Shown piece after piece: positions 47,956 to 56,393 of a stretch of 64,000 bases of DNA. This DNA is from Acidobacteriota bacterium. Its GTDB lineage: Bacteria; Acidobacteriota; Aminicenantia; Aminicenantales; Saccharicenantaceae. The notes beneath the pieces are model-generated. The model searched no databases. It was not told the DNA's origin and saw only the letters and a list, made by a program, of their open reading frames with translations. The position numbers were made by a program, and so were the translations under genes. Location: positions 81,055-145,054 of the forward strand of contig JAKQUO010000048.1 of the NCBI GenBank assembly GCA_029569255.1, in the 5' to 3' direction. Within the stretch, counting starts at the first letter, position 1; each line of letters starts with the position of its first letter.

Positions 47956-48401
47956 CGGGCTTTCCCTTTGCCGTCCTGCCGTTCCCGGCGCCTGTTCCGT
48001 GCCCCGGGCCCTGCGCCCGAGCCACCCTGGGCCCCGCTTTGCCCGGCTGTCTCGTTTTCGGCGTCACCGGCGTCGCCAGGTTCCCCCCAAGCATAGCGGT
48101 CATGCTCGATGGACAGATTCGGCAAGCCCGAAGAGAACCTTCCCGCCGCAGCTACAGCTCGGGCCCAGAGTTCCTTCTTGTCGACGATGCCCGCGAACGG
48201 ATCGTGGCCGTATTCGGAGTTCTTCTCGGCGATGCGCGCCAAGCCCAGGCGCCGGTCCTCTCCCTCAGTGCGCCGCCGCAGCTCCCGAAGGCAAAGCCGG
48301 ACGACCTCGGCGCCCGAGACCTTCCTTCGCCGGCTCTCCGCCTCGACCCACTTTTTGTCCTTATCCGACAGCGAAACGAGCATTCGGACCATACGTGCCA
48401 T
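47952..48401 (-). CDS. RHH-type antitoxin (VapB-like) with long C-terminal extension
   Basis: MVRMLVSLSDKDKKWVEAESRRRKVSGAEVVRLCLRELRRR; ATGA overlap with the PIN gene. Confidence 0.8.
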   Translation of the reverse strand: MARMVRMLVSLSDKDKKWVEAESRRRKVSGAEVVRLCLRELRRRTEGEDRRLGLARIAEKNSEYGHDPFAGIVDKKELWARAVAAAGRFSSGLPNLSIEHDRYAWGEPGDAGDAENETAGQSGAQGGSGAGPGARNRRRERQDGKGKAR

Positions 48402-48413
48402 GGAGACCTCCGC

Positions 48414-48455
48414 GGATATATATCGAATATATATCGCAAGTGATATGATGTCAAG
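48414..48455. promoter_or_regulatory. AT-rich repeat / putative operator between the TA operon and LOG gene
   Basis: GGATATATATCGAATATATATCGCAAGTGATATGATG with direct repeat ATATATATCG in a GC-rich genome, between divergent genes. Confidence 0.55.
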
Positions 48456-48494
48456 CTGAAAAAAGGGGTATTCGTTTTATGGTAAAATCGCAGC

Positions 48495-49730
48495 ATGCCC
48501 AAAGATCCCGATCTTCCCGCCAAGAACCACGACGTCGACACGCCGTCCTGCTCCGTGCCAGCATCCCCTTCCTCTCCGTCCGCTCCGTCCTCTCCTTCCT
48601 CGCCGCCCGCGAGCGGCCCCCGTGCCGCCCCTCCCGCGGATTCCCGGGCCGGCGCGCCCAGCGGTGTGCGCCGAGCGCCCTCCGACTGGGCCGCGGCCCG
48701 CGACGCCGCCATCGACGACTTCCTCTCCCGCTTCGCCTCGGACTGCGCCGACCGCGACGTCCTGGCCGACCTCATGGTCGCCATCACCCGCCTGGCCCGC
48801 GACGGCGCCCACCGCGGCGACCTCAAGCTCCTGACCAACGCCTTCAAGGAGCTGCGCTACGCCTTCAAGGTCTTCGCCCCCTACCACGGCGTCCGCAAGG
48901 TTTCGGTCTTCGGCTCGGCCCGCACCCCGGCCGACCACCCCGAGTTCCTCCAGGCCGTCGACTTCGCGCGGCGCATGCGCGAGCGCCGGTGGATGATCAT
49001 CACCGGGGCCGGCGACGGCATCATGGGCGCCGCCCAGCGCGGGGCCGGGCGCAGCGGCTCCTTCGGCGTGGCCATCCGCCTGCCCCACGAGCAGAGGACC
49101 AACCCCGTCATCGCCGACGACCCCAAGCTCGTCAACTTCAAGTACTTCTTCACCCGCAAGATCCTCTTCCTCAAGGAGGCCTCGGCCGTGGCCCTCTTCC
49201 CCGGCGGCTTCGGCACCCAGGACGAGGGCTTCGAGGCCCTGACCATGATCCAGACGGGCAAGACCAACCTCATGCCCCTGGTCATGATCGACGCGCCCGG
49301 CGGCACCTACTGGCAGCACTGGCGGACCTACATCAAGGCCGAGCTCGTCCTCAACGGCATGATCGACGACGACGACCTGGGCCTGTTCAAGCTGACCGAC
49401 GACCTCGACGAGGCCGTGGAGGAGATCACCGGCTTCTACCGCCGCTACCACTCGATGCGCTACGTCGGGCCGCTCCTGATGTTGCGGCTGAATTCGCCGC
49501 TTTCGCCCGAAGCGCTCGAGCGCCTCAACGACACCTACGCCTCGGCCCTGCTGAGCGGGGGCCGCATCGAGCAGCATCTCACCCCGCTCGAAGGGGAAGG
49601 GGAGGAGGCCGAGCGCCCCGAGCTCCCGCGCCTGACCCTGGCCTTCAACCACAGGAGCATCGCCACGCTCCGCCGCCTGGTCGACGACGTCAATAATTGG
49701 GCATTTCCGGGAGGTATTCATAATCAGTAG
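48495..49730 (+). CDS. LOG-family (TIGR00730-like) Rossmann nucleotide-binding protein
   Basis: KVSVFGSARTPADHPEFLQAVDFARRMRERRWMIITGAGDGIMGAAQRGAGRSGSFGVAIRLPHEQ; ALFPGGFGTQDEGFEALTMIQTGK. Confidence 0.9.
   Translation: MPKDPDLPAKNHDVDTPSCSVPASPSSPSAPSSPSSPPASGPRAAPPADSRAGAPSGVRRAPSDWAAARDAAIDDFLSRFASDCADRDVLADLMVAITRLARDGAHRGDLKLLTNAFKELRYAFKVFAPYHGVRKVSVFGSARTPADHPEFLQAVDFARRMRERRWMIITGAGDGIMGAAQRGAGRSGSFGVAIRLPHEQRTNPVIADDPKLVNFKYFFTRKILFLKEASAVALFPGGFGTQDEGFEALTMIQTGKTNLMPLVMIDAPGGTYWQHWRTYIKAELVLNGMIDDDDLGLFKLTDDLDEAVEEITGFYRRYHSMRYVGPLLMLRLNSPLSPEALERLNDTYASALLSGGRIEQHLTPLEGEGEEAERPELPRLTLAFNHRSIATLRRLVDDVNNWAFPGGIHNQ
49666..49701 (+). repeat. 36-bp direct repeat, left copy (LOG 3' end)
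   Basis: CGCTCCGCCGCCTGGTCGACGACGTCAATAATTGGG; 35/36 identical to 52141-52176. Confidence 0.92.
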
Positions 49731-49989
49731 CCGCGCCTGGTCCGTCGAATACCTCTTATATGCTTCAACGGCATACGCCCGAGCCTGGCAATAGTCGCCG
49801 TCCGCAACCGCTTTCTGGGCGCAAACCGCCGAAGGATACGGCCGGCTCGCTCGATCCGGCATCACCCCGAGGCATCAGCGCCTGGGCCTCGACAATGAGG
49901 CCCCAGGCTTGGGCGTTTTTGACGAAGTCGGCCGGCGACGTCAGCCGCTACTGCGGCTTTGAAGGAGGCGCGTTCTGCTCATTAACGGG

Positions 49990-50409
49990 CTATCCTTCCG
50001 CCTCGTCAGGCGGCTTGTCCGAAACCGCTTTCTTCGAATCGGTCGTGAGCCCGCCGATCAACGCGAGGATCAGCCCGATGATCGTTCCATAGCCGCCGAC
50101 CTGGAGCTCCAAGCCCATCTGGCGCGCCTCCCCTTTCGTGATCGGGCCGAGGATCTTGATGAACAGCAAGAGCAGGCCACCGAGCGACGATATGACGGCA
50201 ATGACCCTGGCCCGTTCTTTGACGGCCAGATAGCCGATCAGCATGGCCAGGCCGGCCAGCGGCACGAGCCAGAGCAGCGCACCATCGAAATCCTTGTCGG
50301 TCGCCAGTTGGATGCCGGTGATATCGACGTTGCAAGCCCTGACCCAGGGGAGAAAAAAGCAAATGATGATCAGGATGCCGCCGGCCGGAATAAGAATTCT
50401 CTTGTTCAT
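49990..50409 (-). CDS. Hypothetical four-TM membrane protein
   Basis: MNKRILIPAGGILIIICFFLPWVRACNVDITGIQLA..., several TM helices. Confidence 0.65.
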   Translation of the reverse strand: MNKRILIPAGGILIIICFFLPWVRACNVDITGIQLATDKDFDGALLWLVPLAGLAMLIGYLAVKERARVIAVISSLGGLLLLFIKILGPITKGEARQMGLELQVGGYGTIIGLILALIGGLTTDSKKAVSDKPPDEAEG

Positions 50410-50446
50410 GAGGCTCCTCCTCGGCCCGTCTTGGGGCCTGCGACGG

Positions 50447-51955
50447 TCAATATTTCAGAGTGCCCGGGTCGGTCGTCCCCGTTGGCCTGTCGATGGCGGA
50501 AAGCACCTTGCTGGCCACCGAATTAGAGATGTCCGCTATCATAGTGTTGGTGACGCTTACCTCGTCCGCCAGCGTCTGCCGGGCCTGCAACAGGGTGACG
50601 ACGTCGTTGTCCAGGATGACGCTGTCGATCGGGTGCCTCATGCGGACGTTGGTAGCGAAAACGACCTTGTCGCCCGCTTCCTGAACGATCGGCTCTTCGA
50701 GGACGACGCGGCCGGTCTTGACGGCGATGACCTTGACGCTGCCTCCGATATGAAGCGTGTAGCCGTCCCTGACTATATCGAAGTACATCGGGGCCTGCCG
50801 ATATTCCGTTCTTGTCTTTTGGCGGCCCTTGGAATCCGTGTAGGGGACCTCGAAGGAGAATTCGTAGGTCGCCGAAGCATTTTCGAAGGTTCGGCCCGGC
50901 CGGGAATGACGGACCTGGTTCAGCTTGCCGAAGACGAGATAATCTACGCCCTCGAGTTTCAGGGGGGAGCTCAGGCTCTCGTTGAGTTGCCCTTCCGAGA
51001 TACGTTGCTCCCGGGCCACGGTCGAGAGCTCGTCCCGGTCAATCGTACGGATGAATTGGCTTCCGTTCGCCGAAACCCGGCTCTTTACGCCGTCCATAAT
51101 GACATCGGCCAGGGCCATGCCAGCTATGTTCACGCCCGTGATATTGTCGAAGCGGACAAAGGCGACACGGACCGTGGCCATCTCCTTCGCGACTGCGGCC
51201 TTTTTCCTGACATCGGAGAACTCCGCTTCGATGGCTTGAGCCTTGCTGAGATCCTCATAGGCCTTGCGATAATAGCCGGCGTCCAGGAAGTACGAGCCGA
51301 GCGCGTAGTAAATGGCCGCCGCTTTCTGTCTAGCGTCTTTATAATTGGGCCTAGCCGTGCACGATTCAAGATAGAGATCGGCGGCCCTTCGGAAAGAGGA
51401 TCCTGATTCCGATTCAGCGCCCATGCAATAATTAGACTCAGCGATCTTATCCAGGCAGTCCTTGTAGGGTGTTTTTAGGTTGAGGGCCGCTTTGTACTCA
51501 ACGATGGCCTTCGAATAATTGCGAGAATCGAAGTATCCCTCGGCGGATTGATACCGGAGTTCCGCGGCCGATTCGCTGACATCAGCCATCGTAGATCGGA
51601 AGTCGATAGTCACGAAATTCAAGGGGACGTAGGCCCGCAGCCTGGACGTGAAGGCCTCCAGCTCGCGGAATTGCGCTATGGCCCCTTCAAGGTTGCCGTT
51701 GGCCCGATACTGCTCGGCCAGGCCGAGCTTTTGTTCATAGGCCTGTTTGGCAATCTCGGCGAGCTTGTCTTTGGTCTTTACGCTCTTCGGCTTCTTGCCG
51801 AGAGAGCCAAGATAGGACAGGGCCGCATTGTAGAAGTCCCCTTTGGCGACCGCCTTGTCCCCGGACTTGGCCAAGGCGCCGGCACTCTGGCCGGCGGCCG
51901 TCAGTGAGCCGATCACCAAGAACGAGACGACCGCACAGGCGACATAACGTTTCAT
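50447..51955 (-). CDS. TPR-repeat protein with CsgG-like domain
   Basis: Signal peptide; TPR-like repeats; VRVAFVRFDNITGVNIAGMALADVIMDGVKSRVSANGSQFIRTIDRDELSTVAREQ resembles CsgG/curli-assembly domains. Confidence 0.7.
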   Translation of the reverse strand: MKRYVACAVVSFLVIGSLTAAGQSAGALAKSGDKAVAKGDFYNAALSYLGSLGKKPKSVKTKDKLAEIAKQAYEQKLGLAEQYRANGNLEGAIAQFRELEAFTSRLRAYVPLNFVTIDFRSTMADVSESAAELRYQSAEGYFDSRNYSKAIVEYKAALNLKTPYKDCLDKIAESNYCMGAESESGSSFRRAADLYLESCTARPNYKDARQKAAAIYYALGSYFLDAGYYRKAYEDLSKAQAIEAEFSDVRKKAAVAKEMATVRVAFVRFDNITGVNIAGMALADVIMDGVKSRVSANGSQFIRTIDRDELSTVAREQRISEGQLNESLSSPLKLEGVDYLVFGKLNQVRHSRPGRTFENASATYEFSFEVPYTDSKGRQKTRTEYRQAPMYFDIVRDGYTLHIGGSVKVIAVKTGRVVLEEPIVQEAGDKVVFATNVRMRHPIDSVILDNDVVTLLQARQTLADEVSVTNTMIADISNSVASKVLSAIDRPTGTTDPGTLKY

Positions 51956-52140
51956 TGGATCCTTCCTCCTTTGGCAGCTAAGTTTTTAGTGGGGAATGGC
52001 GCACAAATAGAACAGATATGGAATCACGCCTGCCATCTATCTATGTAGACAGGAATGAAGCCGCTTTGTCCCGCCACGGGATAATTTTGGACTGGGAGTA
52101 GGATAGCGGGCCGCCAGCGGAGGGGAAGGGCGCCGGGAAC

Positions 52141-52176
52141 CGCTCCGCCGCCTGGTCGACGACGTCAATCATTGGG
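52141..52176 (+). repeat. 36-bp direct repeat, right copy, running into REP-A
   Basis: CGCTCCGCCGCCTGGTCGACGACGTCAATCATTGGG followed by GGACATGATACTCATTCCC. Confidence 0.92.
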
Positions 52177-52264
52177 GGACATGATACTCATTCCCCCACT
52201 GTTTCGATTGCGCCAGGGCGGCAGGCGCCGCGGTAAACAGGGGGATAGGGATCATATCCCTCAT
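52171..52264. repeat. Degenerate REP-A inverted pair (REPIN 3)
   Basis: ATTGGGGGACATGATACTCATTCCC (52171-) and GGGGGATAGGGATCATATCCCTCAT (52240-52264). Confidence 0.75.
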
Positions 52265-52499
52265 TCAGGGCTGGAGAGTGCGCCCCCGAAATCCTTCCTA
52301 ATCCCATCCTCAATGTAGACCCGCGAATCAGGGTTTTGTCCCATCCTGACCGTGCCCTCATCATCGCCGTGATCCCATGCCGGCTTCACGAACAGCCATT
52401 CGATCGGGAAGCAAGCCAAGCCCGGGCCGAAACCGGCCAACGAAAATTGGCATTTACTTATCCCGGGTTCTTGGGTTATCATCCCACCCTGCCAAGGTC

Positions 52500-53093
52500 A
52501 TGGACCTCCAAGACGCTCTCACGGCCGGCCGTTTCTTCGACGAGGTCTCCCTGTCCGTCAAGAAGATCGTTTTCGCGAGTTTTCCCGGCCTCACGGAGGA
52601 GGAGAGGGAGGAGATCGACCAGGACGTCAAGCTCAAGCTCCTGAAGATGGCCGCCCGCGGGAAAAAGATCGCCAATCCCAGGTCTTACATTTGGAAGATG
52701 GTCTACTCGACGGCCCTCGATATCATCACCCGGCGGAGCCGGGCTCTCTGTCTCGACGATGTCGTCAAGACGCAGCGAACCGCCCTCGCCGCCCACGTCG
52801 ATACGCTCTCCCCCGAGCATCTCTTCGAGGAAAAGGAGCTCCTCTCGCTGGTCGAGGCGTCCATCGTCGCCCTGCCTCCGCGCCGGCAGACGGCCGTCCT
52901 CCTCCATCTCCAGGGCCTGGGCCTCGAGGAGATCGCTACCTACATCGGGGAAAGCCTGAACGCCGCCCGGCACCTCCTCTACCGCGGCCTCGACGCGGTC
53001 AAGCAGGAGCTCGAGGCCGCTTACGGCAAAGCCCGGCGCGACCGGGAGCGAGCCAAGGAACCCGGACCGCGCCTGGAATGGAAACGGACATGA
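52500..53093 (+). CDS. ECF-type RNA polymerase sigma factor
   Basis: Region 2-like ANPRSYIWKMVYSTALDIITRRSRA; region 4-like LPPRRQTAVLLHLQGLGLEEIATYIGESLNAARHLLYRGLDAVKQEL. Confidence 0.85.
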   Translation: MDLQDALTAGRFFDEVSLSVKKIVFASFPGLTEEEREEIDQDVKLKLLKMAARGKKIANPRSYIWKMVYSTALDIITRRSRALCLDDVVKTQRTALAAHVDTLSPEHLFEEKELLSLVEASIVALPPRRQTAVLLHLQGLGLEEIATYIGESLNAARHLLYRGLDAVKQELEAAYGKARRDRERAKEPGPRLEWKRT

Positions 53094-53785
53094 GCGGCAA
53101 TTGCCCCAAGGACAACGCGCTCGTCGCCCTGGCCATGAACGAGGCTGGGCCGAGCGCGGGCCAACGGCTGCTGCGTCACCTGGCCGTTTGCCCACGCTGC
53201 GCCATCCGTTTCCGCGTGCTCAGGGACCTTGGAAGGGATCTCGGCCCGGCCGTCGAGAGCTATATCGGCGCGGTCGACGCTTCGAAGGCCGGCGCGCTCC
53301 TGCGGCAGGCGGCGGCCCGAGAGCTCGACCGTCTTGACCCCTCGGCGTCCCTCTCAGCCCGGTTCTCGCGCGGGGCCCGCTCCCTTCGCTCGTTCGGCCT
53401 CGAGTTCGCCGGCGGCTTGCTGATCGCTCTTTTCATCGCCCTCGGGGCGGGCTACTTCGCCGTCTATCGGCCGTTCGTCCGGACGGGGGAGCGGAGCCCC
53501 TCGGCCAACCTGGAGCTCATCTCTCCCGCGGGCCGCCAGGCGCGCGTCCCCGGCGTCTTCCGCTGGTCCCCGGTTCTCCAGGCCGAGGATTACACGATCG
53601 AGGTGCGCGACGAATCGCTTGCCCGGGTCTTCCAGGGCTCGACCTATCTCGTCAACGAGCTTGTCTGCCCCGCGGAACTTCGCTCCAAGCTCGTCAGGGG
53701 GAAGACCTACCTCTGGACCGTCTCGGCCCATGACGAATCCGGGACGCTGCTGGCCTCGCGATCGGCCACGTTCGTCGTCGAATAG
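53090..53785 (+). CDS. Anti-sigma-factor-like transmembrane protein
   Basis: LRHLAVCPRCAIRFRVL motif, TM (GGLLIALFIALGAGYFAVY), C-terminal beta-sandwich-like domain; ATGA overlap with the sigma gene. Confidence 0.75.
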   Translation: MSGNCPKDNALVALAMNEAGPSAGQRLLRHLAVCPRCAIRFRVLRDLGRDLGPAVESYIGAVDASKAGALLRQAAARELDRLDPSASLSARFSRGARSLRSFGLEFAGGLLIALFIALGAGYFAVYRPFVRTGERSPSANLELISPAGRQARVPGVFRWSPVLQAEDYTIEVRDESLARVFQGSTYLVNELVCPAELRSKLVRGKTYLWTVSAHDESGTLLASRSATFVVE

Positions 53786-53792
53786 CCCGGCC

Positions 53793-56393
53793 TCACTCGT
53801 CGCCCGCCGTCCCGAGCAGGACGAAGGGGGCCCAATAGAAGGGGTTTCTCAGGCCCGCTTGGATCATCCTGGACTTCGTCCGGGCCAGCGCCTGAGCCGG
53901 ATTGTCGCCTTGGGCGAGGGACGAGTAGAACTTCCGCATGAACGACGCCGTCGTCCGGTCGTCGACGTTCCACAGGCTGACCAGGACGTTCCTCGCCCCG
54001 GCCGCCAGGAACGCGCCGCTCAGTCCTCTGAGCCCCTCGCCCTCGTGAAGACGGCCCAGCCCCGTTCCGCACCCGGACAGGACGACCAGCCGGGCGTCGA
54101 GCTCGAGCTCGGCCGCCTCGAGCGCGGTCAGGAAGCCGTCCTCGGCCCCGTCTTTCTCCGGGGCCAGCAGGAACGCGGACCTCCACCAGTTGGCGTCGTC
54201 TATGACCCCGTGCCCCGCGAAATGGATGAGGCCGAATCTCCTCAAGTCCGCGGACTTGACCCTCGCCTCCCGGGCCTGCCGGTCGAGGAGGACCGTCACG
54301 TCCGCCTCGGGAAAAAGCCGGGCCAGGGTCCGGACCTCCCGCTTCACGTGAGAAAGGGGAGGGAACATCTGTCTGCGGTATCTGGACCGATTGTCGCACG
54401 CGATCGCGCCCGAATTGCCGACGATCAGGACACCCGCCTCCGGTCCGTTCGACGGCCCCTGGCGCGGCGTCACCGCCTGCGTGGCCGAGGAGGCGTAGCT
54501 GATGACCCTGGATTCGCCCCAGAAGCCCGCCTCGGAGTTGCCCTTGGCTTCGGCCGCGGAGACAAGGGCCTCGAACGGCAGGTAGCGAAGGCGTCCTTCC
54601 GGGACGATGACGACACGGCGCGGCAGCTCCGCGAGCTTCGGGCCGAACGCCCCGAGAAGGCGGTCGAAAAGGATCTCGCCGGCGCGCTTTCCCGCGAAAT
54701 CACCACGGTTGCCGGGAAGGCGGAGGAAGCGAAGGTAACTCTCGGCCAAGTCCTCGATCTCGGAAGTCGCGCCCAGCCGGGCGCAGGCCAGGCCTTCCGC
54801 GGTCGCGAGAAAGGCGTACGCTTCCTTGGCGCCGAGGACATAGGATATGACGGCCGCGCCCTCCGCCAGCCTGGGCTTGACGCCGCCGAAATCGAGGGGG
54901 GCTATAAGCCGTCCGGCCGGGGCTTCCGCCCGGCGCGCATCCGAGGCCGCGCGCTCCTCCGCCAGGAGGGCGCCGTGATAATCCTCTTCGGCTTCCTCGA
55001 GGAGAGCGATCAGCTTCTGCTTCTCCTCCGGAGCAAGCCCGGGGTCCTGCAGCTTCAGCTGCGCGGAAGCGATCCGCCTCGCGGCCCCGGCCTTGGCCTG
55101 CCGCGTTTCGGGGCCCCCGGCCCCGAGGCCCCCGCGTTCCAAGGCCGGGGACAGGCGTGACAACGCCTTCAGCCTCTCCGCGCAGGCGAACGCCCTCTCG
55201 CCGAAACCCTCCCCGGGCGACCGCCCGTGCCTCGCGAGGAGGAGCCCGATCAGCGTCTCGTGGACCGGCGTCTTGTCCCTCAGGAAGCCGACGCGCGTGA
55301 TGCCGGTCGGCACGCTGGCTGCCCAACTCTCGACGAAGTCGATGGCGGCTTCGTGACGGCGGAAGGCCCGCTCCTCCTCCTCCTCCTCCTCCCGCGATCC
55401 CTCCAGGCGGGCCAGGCGGGACAATGCCTGCCAGACGAGTTCCCCAGATCCGGACCTCTCGGCGGCGGCAACGGCGGCCTCATACACGCGCTCCGCGGCC
55501 GTCGGCTCCGGTCCGCGCTCGGCGACCCCGCCGAGGACCAAGCCGATGAGCGACTCGGCCGCGGACCGGTCGGGAGACGACATCGCCCCTCTCCGTCCGG
55601 CCTCGACCACGAAATCCCGCAGAAACGCCGCGAACTCCCTGCGGCGCCGCGGCTCCCTCAGATCCTCCGATCGGAACTCCCTGAAGCCGCTGCCAGTCAC
55701 GATCCTGCTGTTCGCGGGCGGAACGGGGCGATGGAGCGTGCTTTCGCGCGAGACCCCGAGGCAATCCAGGGCCACGGAATCATCCGCCTCGAAAGAAAGG
55801 TGGTTGTAGCCGTCGAAGGCGGCGCGGCAATTCAGGAACAGGCTCCGGGCGACGTCGATGCGGCCGGCGTCGTTCGAGGAGACGCCGGTTGTCCGCTCGG
55901 CGCCGAAAACGACGACGTTGCGGATGACGGCCGAGCCGATATTGGTCCACCTGTCGTTGACGGAAAAGCCCACATTGCATCCGAAGACCGCGATATCCCG
56001 GGCTTCCCAGCGAACGTCCGGGCTGTCGCGCTGCTCGATGCCGACGTTGCTGCCCTTCAAGATGAACCCTTCGATCCTGGCCGCTGCCCTGACGACGAAG
56101 ATCGCGTCCCGCGCGGCGGGGTCGCCGCAGATCACGGCCCCGAAAAGGTTCCTCGACCTGACGACGATGGCCCGGGAGACGACGATGTTCCGTTCGAGAT
56201 AGACGCCGTCGTCGGCCAGGACGGTGTCTCCTTCGGCCGCCCGGGCCACCGCGGACTTGATCGTGGGGAAATCCTGGGGCACCCGGAGCGTCGCGGCCTC
56301 GAGCCGCCCCGCCCCGGTCATCAGGGCCAACGCCCCGAGGACCGCCAGTGAGGCAGCCCGGCGGGCCGGCCCTCGCTCATCTCCGGCCCGCAA
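53793..56393 (-). CDS. Secreted N-terminal beta-helix + C-terminal CHAT-domain protein
   Basis: Signal peptide; TLRVPQDFPTIKSAVARAAEGDTVLADDGVYLERNIVVSRAIVVRS (beta-helix type); CHAT motifs GLIHFAGHGVIDD and LVVLSGCGTGLGRLHEGEGLRGLSGAFLAAGARNVLVSLWNVDD. Confidence 0.9.
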   Translation of the reverse strand: MRAGDERGPARRAASLAVLGALALMTGAGRLEAATLRVPQDFPTIKSAVARAAEGDTVLADDGVYLERNIVVSRAIVVRSRNLFGAVICGDPAARDAIFVVRAAARIEGFILKGSNVGIEQRDSPDVRWEARDIAVFGCNVGFSVNDRWTNIGSAVIRNVVVFGAERTTGVSSNDAGRIDVARSLFLNCRAAFDGYNHLSFEADDSVALDCLGVSRESTLHRPVPPANSRIVTGSGFREFRSEDLREPRRRREFAAFLRDFVVEAGRRGAMSSPDRSAAESLIGLVLGGVAERGPEPTAAERVYEAAVAAAERSGSGELVWQALSRLARLEGSREEEEEEERAFRRHEAAIDFVESWAASVPTGITRVGFLRDKTPVHETLIGLLLARHGRSPGEGFGERAFACAERLKALSRLSPALERGGLGAGGPETRQAKAGAARRIASAQLKLQDPGLAPEEKQKLIALLEEAEEDYHGALLAEERAASDARRAEAPAGRLIAPLDFGGVKPRLAEGAAVISYVLGAKEAYAFLATAEGLACARLGATSEIEDLAESYLRFLRLPGNRGDFAGKRAGEILFDRLLGAFGPKLAELPRRVVIVPEGRLRYLPFEALVSAAEAKGNSEAGFWGESRVISYASSATQAVTPRQGPSNGPEAGVLIVGNSGAIACDNRSRYRRQMFPPLSHVKREVRTLARLFPEADVTVLLDRQAREARVKSADLRRFGLIHFAGHGVIDDANWWRSAFLLAPEKDGAEDGFLTALEAAELELDARLVVLSGCGTGLGRLHEGEGLRGLSGAFLAAGARNVLVSLWNVDDRTTASFMRKFYSSLAQGDNPAQALARTKSRMIQAGLRNPFYWAPFVLLGTAGDE

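Noticed and set aside
49710-49865. Possible TPR-like peptide (AVADGDYCQARAYAVEAYKRYS) on the minus strand at the edge of the 2.4-kb insert
   Set aside because: Too short and without a clear parent gene to call as a pseudogene.
52261-52482. 73-aa minus-strand ORF upstream of the ECF sigma gene
   Set aside because: Could be a small gene, but no recognisable family or RBS and it overlaps the degenerate REPIN; insufficient support.
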